Assembly (NCBI GenBank): GCA_039583875.1
Contig: CM077162.1
Coordinates: 165,993,220-166,057,219 of the forward strand
Origin: Platanthera guangdongensis
Taxonomy: Eukaryota > Streptophyta > Magnoliopsida > Asparagales > Orchidaceae
Direction: 5' to 3'
DNA length: 64,000 nt
The notes beneath the pieces are model-generated. The model worked only from the letters and a program-made list of their open reading frames with translations, was not told where the DNA came from and ran no database searches. How positions within the stretch are numbered: the first letter of the stretch is position 1; the number at the start of each line of letters is the position of its first letter. A program made the position numbers and the translations under genes. Positions 63,255-64,000 of this stretch are shown one piece after another.

Positions 63255-64000
63255 CATGCACTTGCTATCCTATTTTTGTTTCTTGTAGTTCTGCACTATT
63301 TGATATTATTCATTCAGATGTTTGAGGGTCTGTCCCGGCTGTTTCTTATGATGGATTGTGGTATTTTGTTACTTTTATAGATGGTTTTACTCGTTGCTGT
63401 TGGATCTATCTTATGCGTGCCAAATCTGATGTCTTTGATTTATATACTCAGTTTACTAATATGGTTAAGGCTCAGTTTTACTTTAGTATTCGAGTCCTTC
63501 ACTCAGATAATGGGGGTGAGTATACATCTTCCTCTTTCACCACTTTCCTTGCTAGCCAAGGAACCCTTCATCAATTCTCCTGTCCCAATACACCAGAACA
63601 GTACGGCATGGCGGAACGCAAGAATCATCATCTCTTGAATGTGACTTAGTCTCTTCTTTGTGGATCTCACATCCCCAAGTCGTTTTGGAGTGCCTCCTTC
63701 TTATAGGGACATTCTTGGCCAACCGTCTGCCTTGTCAGCCTTTAGCGGGTCGGGCCCCCCTTAGTCTTTTATCTCCCCGCCACCCTCTATTTCCCGTCCC
63801 TCTCCCAGTGTTTGGGTTCGTGTGTTTTGTCCAGGAACGTTGTCCGTCTCGGACAAAGCTTGATGACAAAGCTATCTGGTGCTTATTTTTTGGATATTCC
63901 TCCTCTTCCAAGGGCCATCGGTGTTTTGACCCCTTTTCTCGCAGGACGTTTCACTCCCTGGATGTTACGTTGTTTGAGGATGCCCCCTTCTATGGTACCT
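63255..64000 (+). pseudogene. pol: Ty-E integrase, continuing beyond the window
   Basis: It begins with the right CATGC duplication and continues the pre-integrase region of 49760-50263. Integrase catalytic D in HSDV, D in HSDNGGEY and E in QYGMAERKN are visible. A stop ends the clean frame near 63649. Past it, after frame changes, KLDDKAIWCLFFGYSSSSKG and DVTLFEDAPFY of the copia integrase C-terminal region are readable up to the window end. RT and RNase H would lie to the right. Confidence 0.85.

Overview
The window is nuclear DNA of a flowering plant, probably a eudicot (the eudicot part is a guess). It is almost entirely transposable elements, mostly nested Ty1/copia LTR retrotransposons of the Sirevirus (SIRE/Maximus) type. 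The signs are a tRNA-iMet type primer site, a zinc-knuckle gag, pol in the order protease-integrase-RT-RNase H, a third ORF between pol and the 3' LTR, and a polypurine tract of the form AAATAGGGGGAGAT. I recognise no intact single-copy host gene, rRNA, tRNA or CRISPR.

Layout. Family 1 element Ty-A (+) runs from before position 1 to 24733. Its gag is split by family 2 element Ty-B (+, 3747-15848, perfect 5-bp target duplication TAACC). After Ty-A comes a 2.3-kb solo gypsy-type LTR (24736-27049). Next is family 3 element Ty-C (+, 27050-39502), whose 5' LTR lacks its first ~280 bp, so Ty-A and the gypsy LTR probably sit inside that LTR. Positions 39503-40120 hold unique-looking sequence that may be the 5' end of a host gene on the minus strand. 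40126-42424 is a gypsy RNase H/integrase/3' LTR fragment. 43345-44516 is a 5'-inverted RTE LINE. 44850-46000 is a decayed minus-strand copia remnant holding a fold-back element. 47159-50263 and 63255-64000 are two halves of an older copia element (Ty-E), whose integrase region is split by Ty-D, a second family 1 element on the minus strand (50269-63254, target duplication CATGC).

How the genes work together. Gag forms the particle. Pol supplies protease, integrase, reverse transcriptase and RNase H. The LTRs, primer site and polypurine tract direct transcription and reverse transcription. ORF3 has no established function. All copies carry breaks, mostly nonsense codons that look like C-to-T or G-to-A transitions. 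LTR pairs differ by about 1.3% in Ty-B, 3% in Ty-A and 5% in Ty-C (counted by eye), which agrees with the nesting order.

Most noteworthy. (1) All three Sirevirus families and the unrelated solo gypsy LTR carry dense arrays of short CpG palindromes built on a shared TCGA core. In family 1 the sites are spaced about 19-22 bp and 38-40 bp, that is, two and four helical turns. (2) In every Sirevirus family the LTR array type recurs between pol and ORF3; in families 1 and 2 it is followed by a TATA box and a short leader, which looks like an internal promoter for ORF3. (3) In families 2 and 3 the same motif also sits inside the 3' part of gag and encodes a repeated peptide. (4) At the gag-pol junction all three families have an AAR^GT...GCAG^ segment (21, 40 and 44 nt) that holds the gag stop codon. 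Its length matches the gag-to-pol frame offset in each family, although the offset differs between them. This suggests splicing or another way of bypassing this segment rather than one fixed frameshift.
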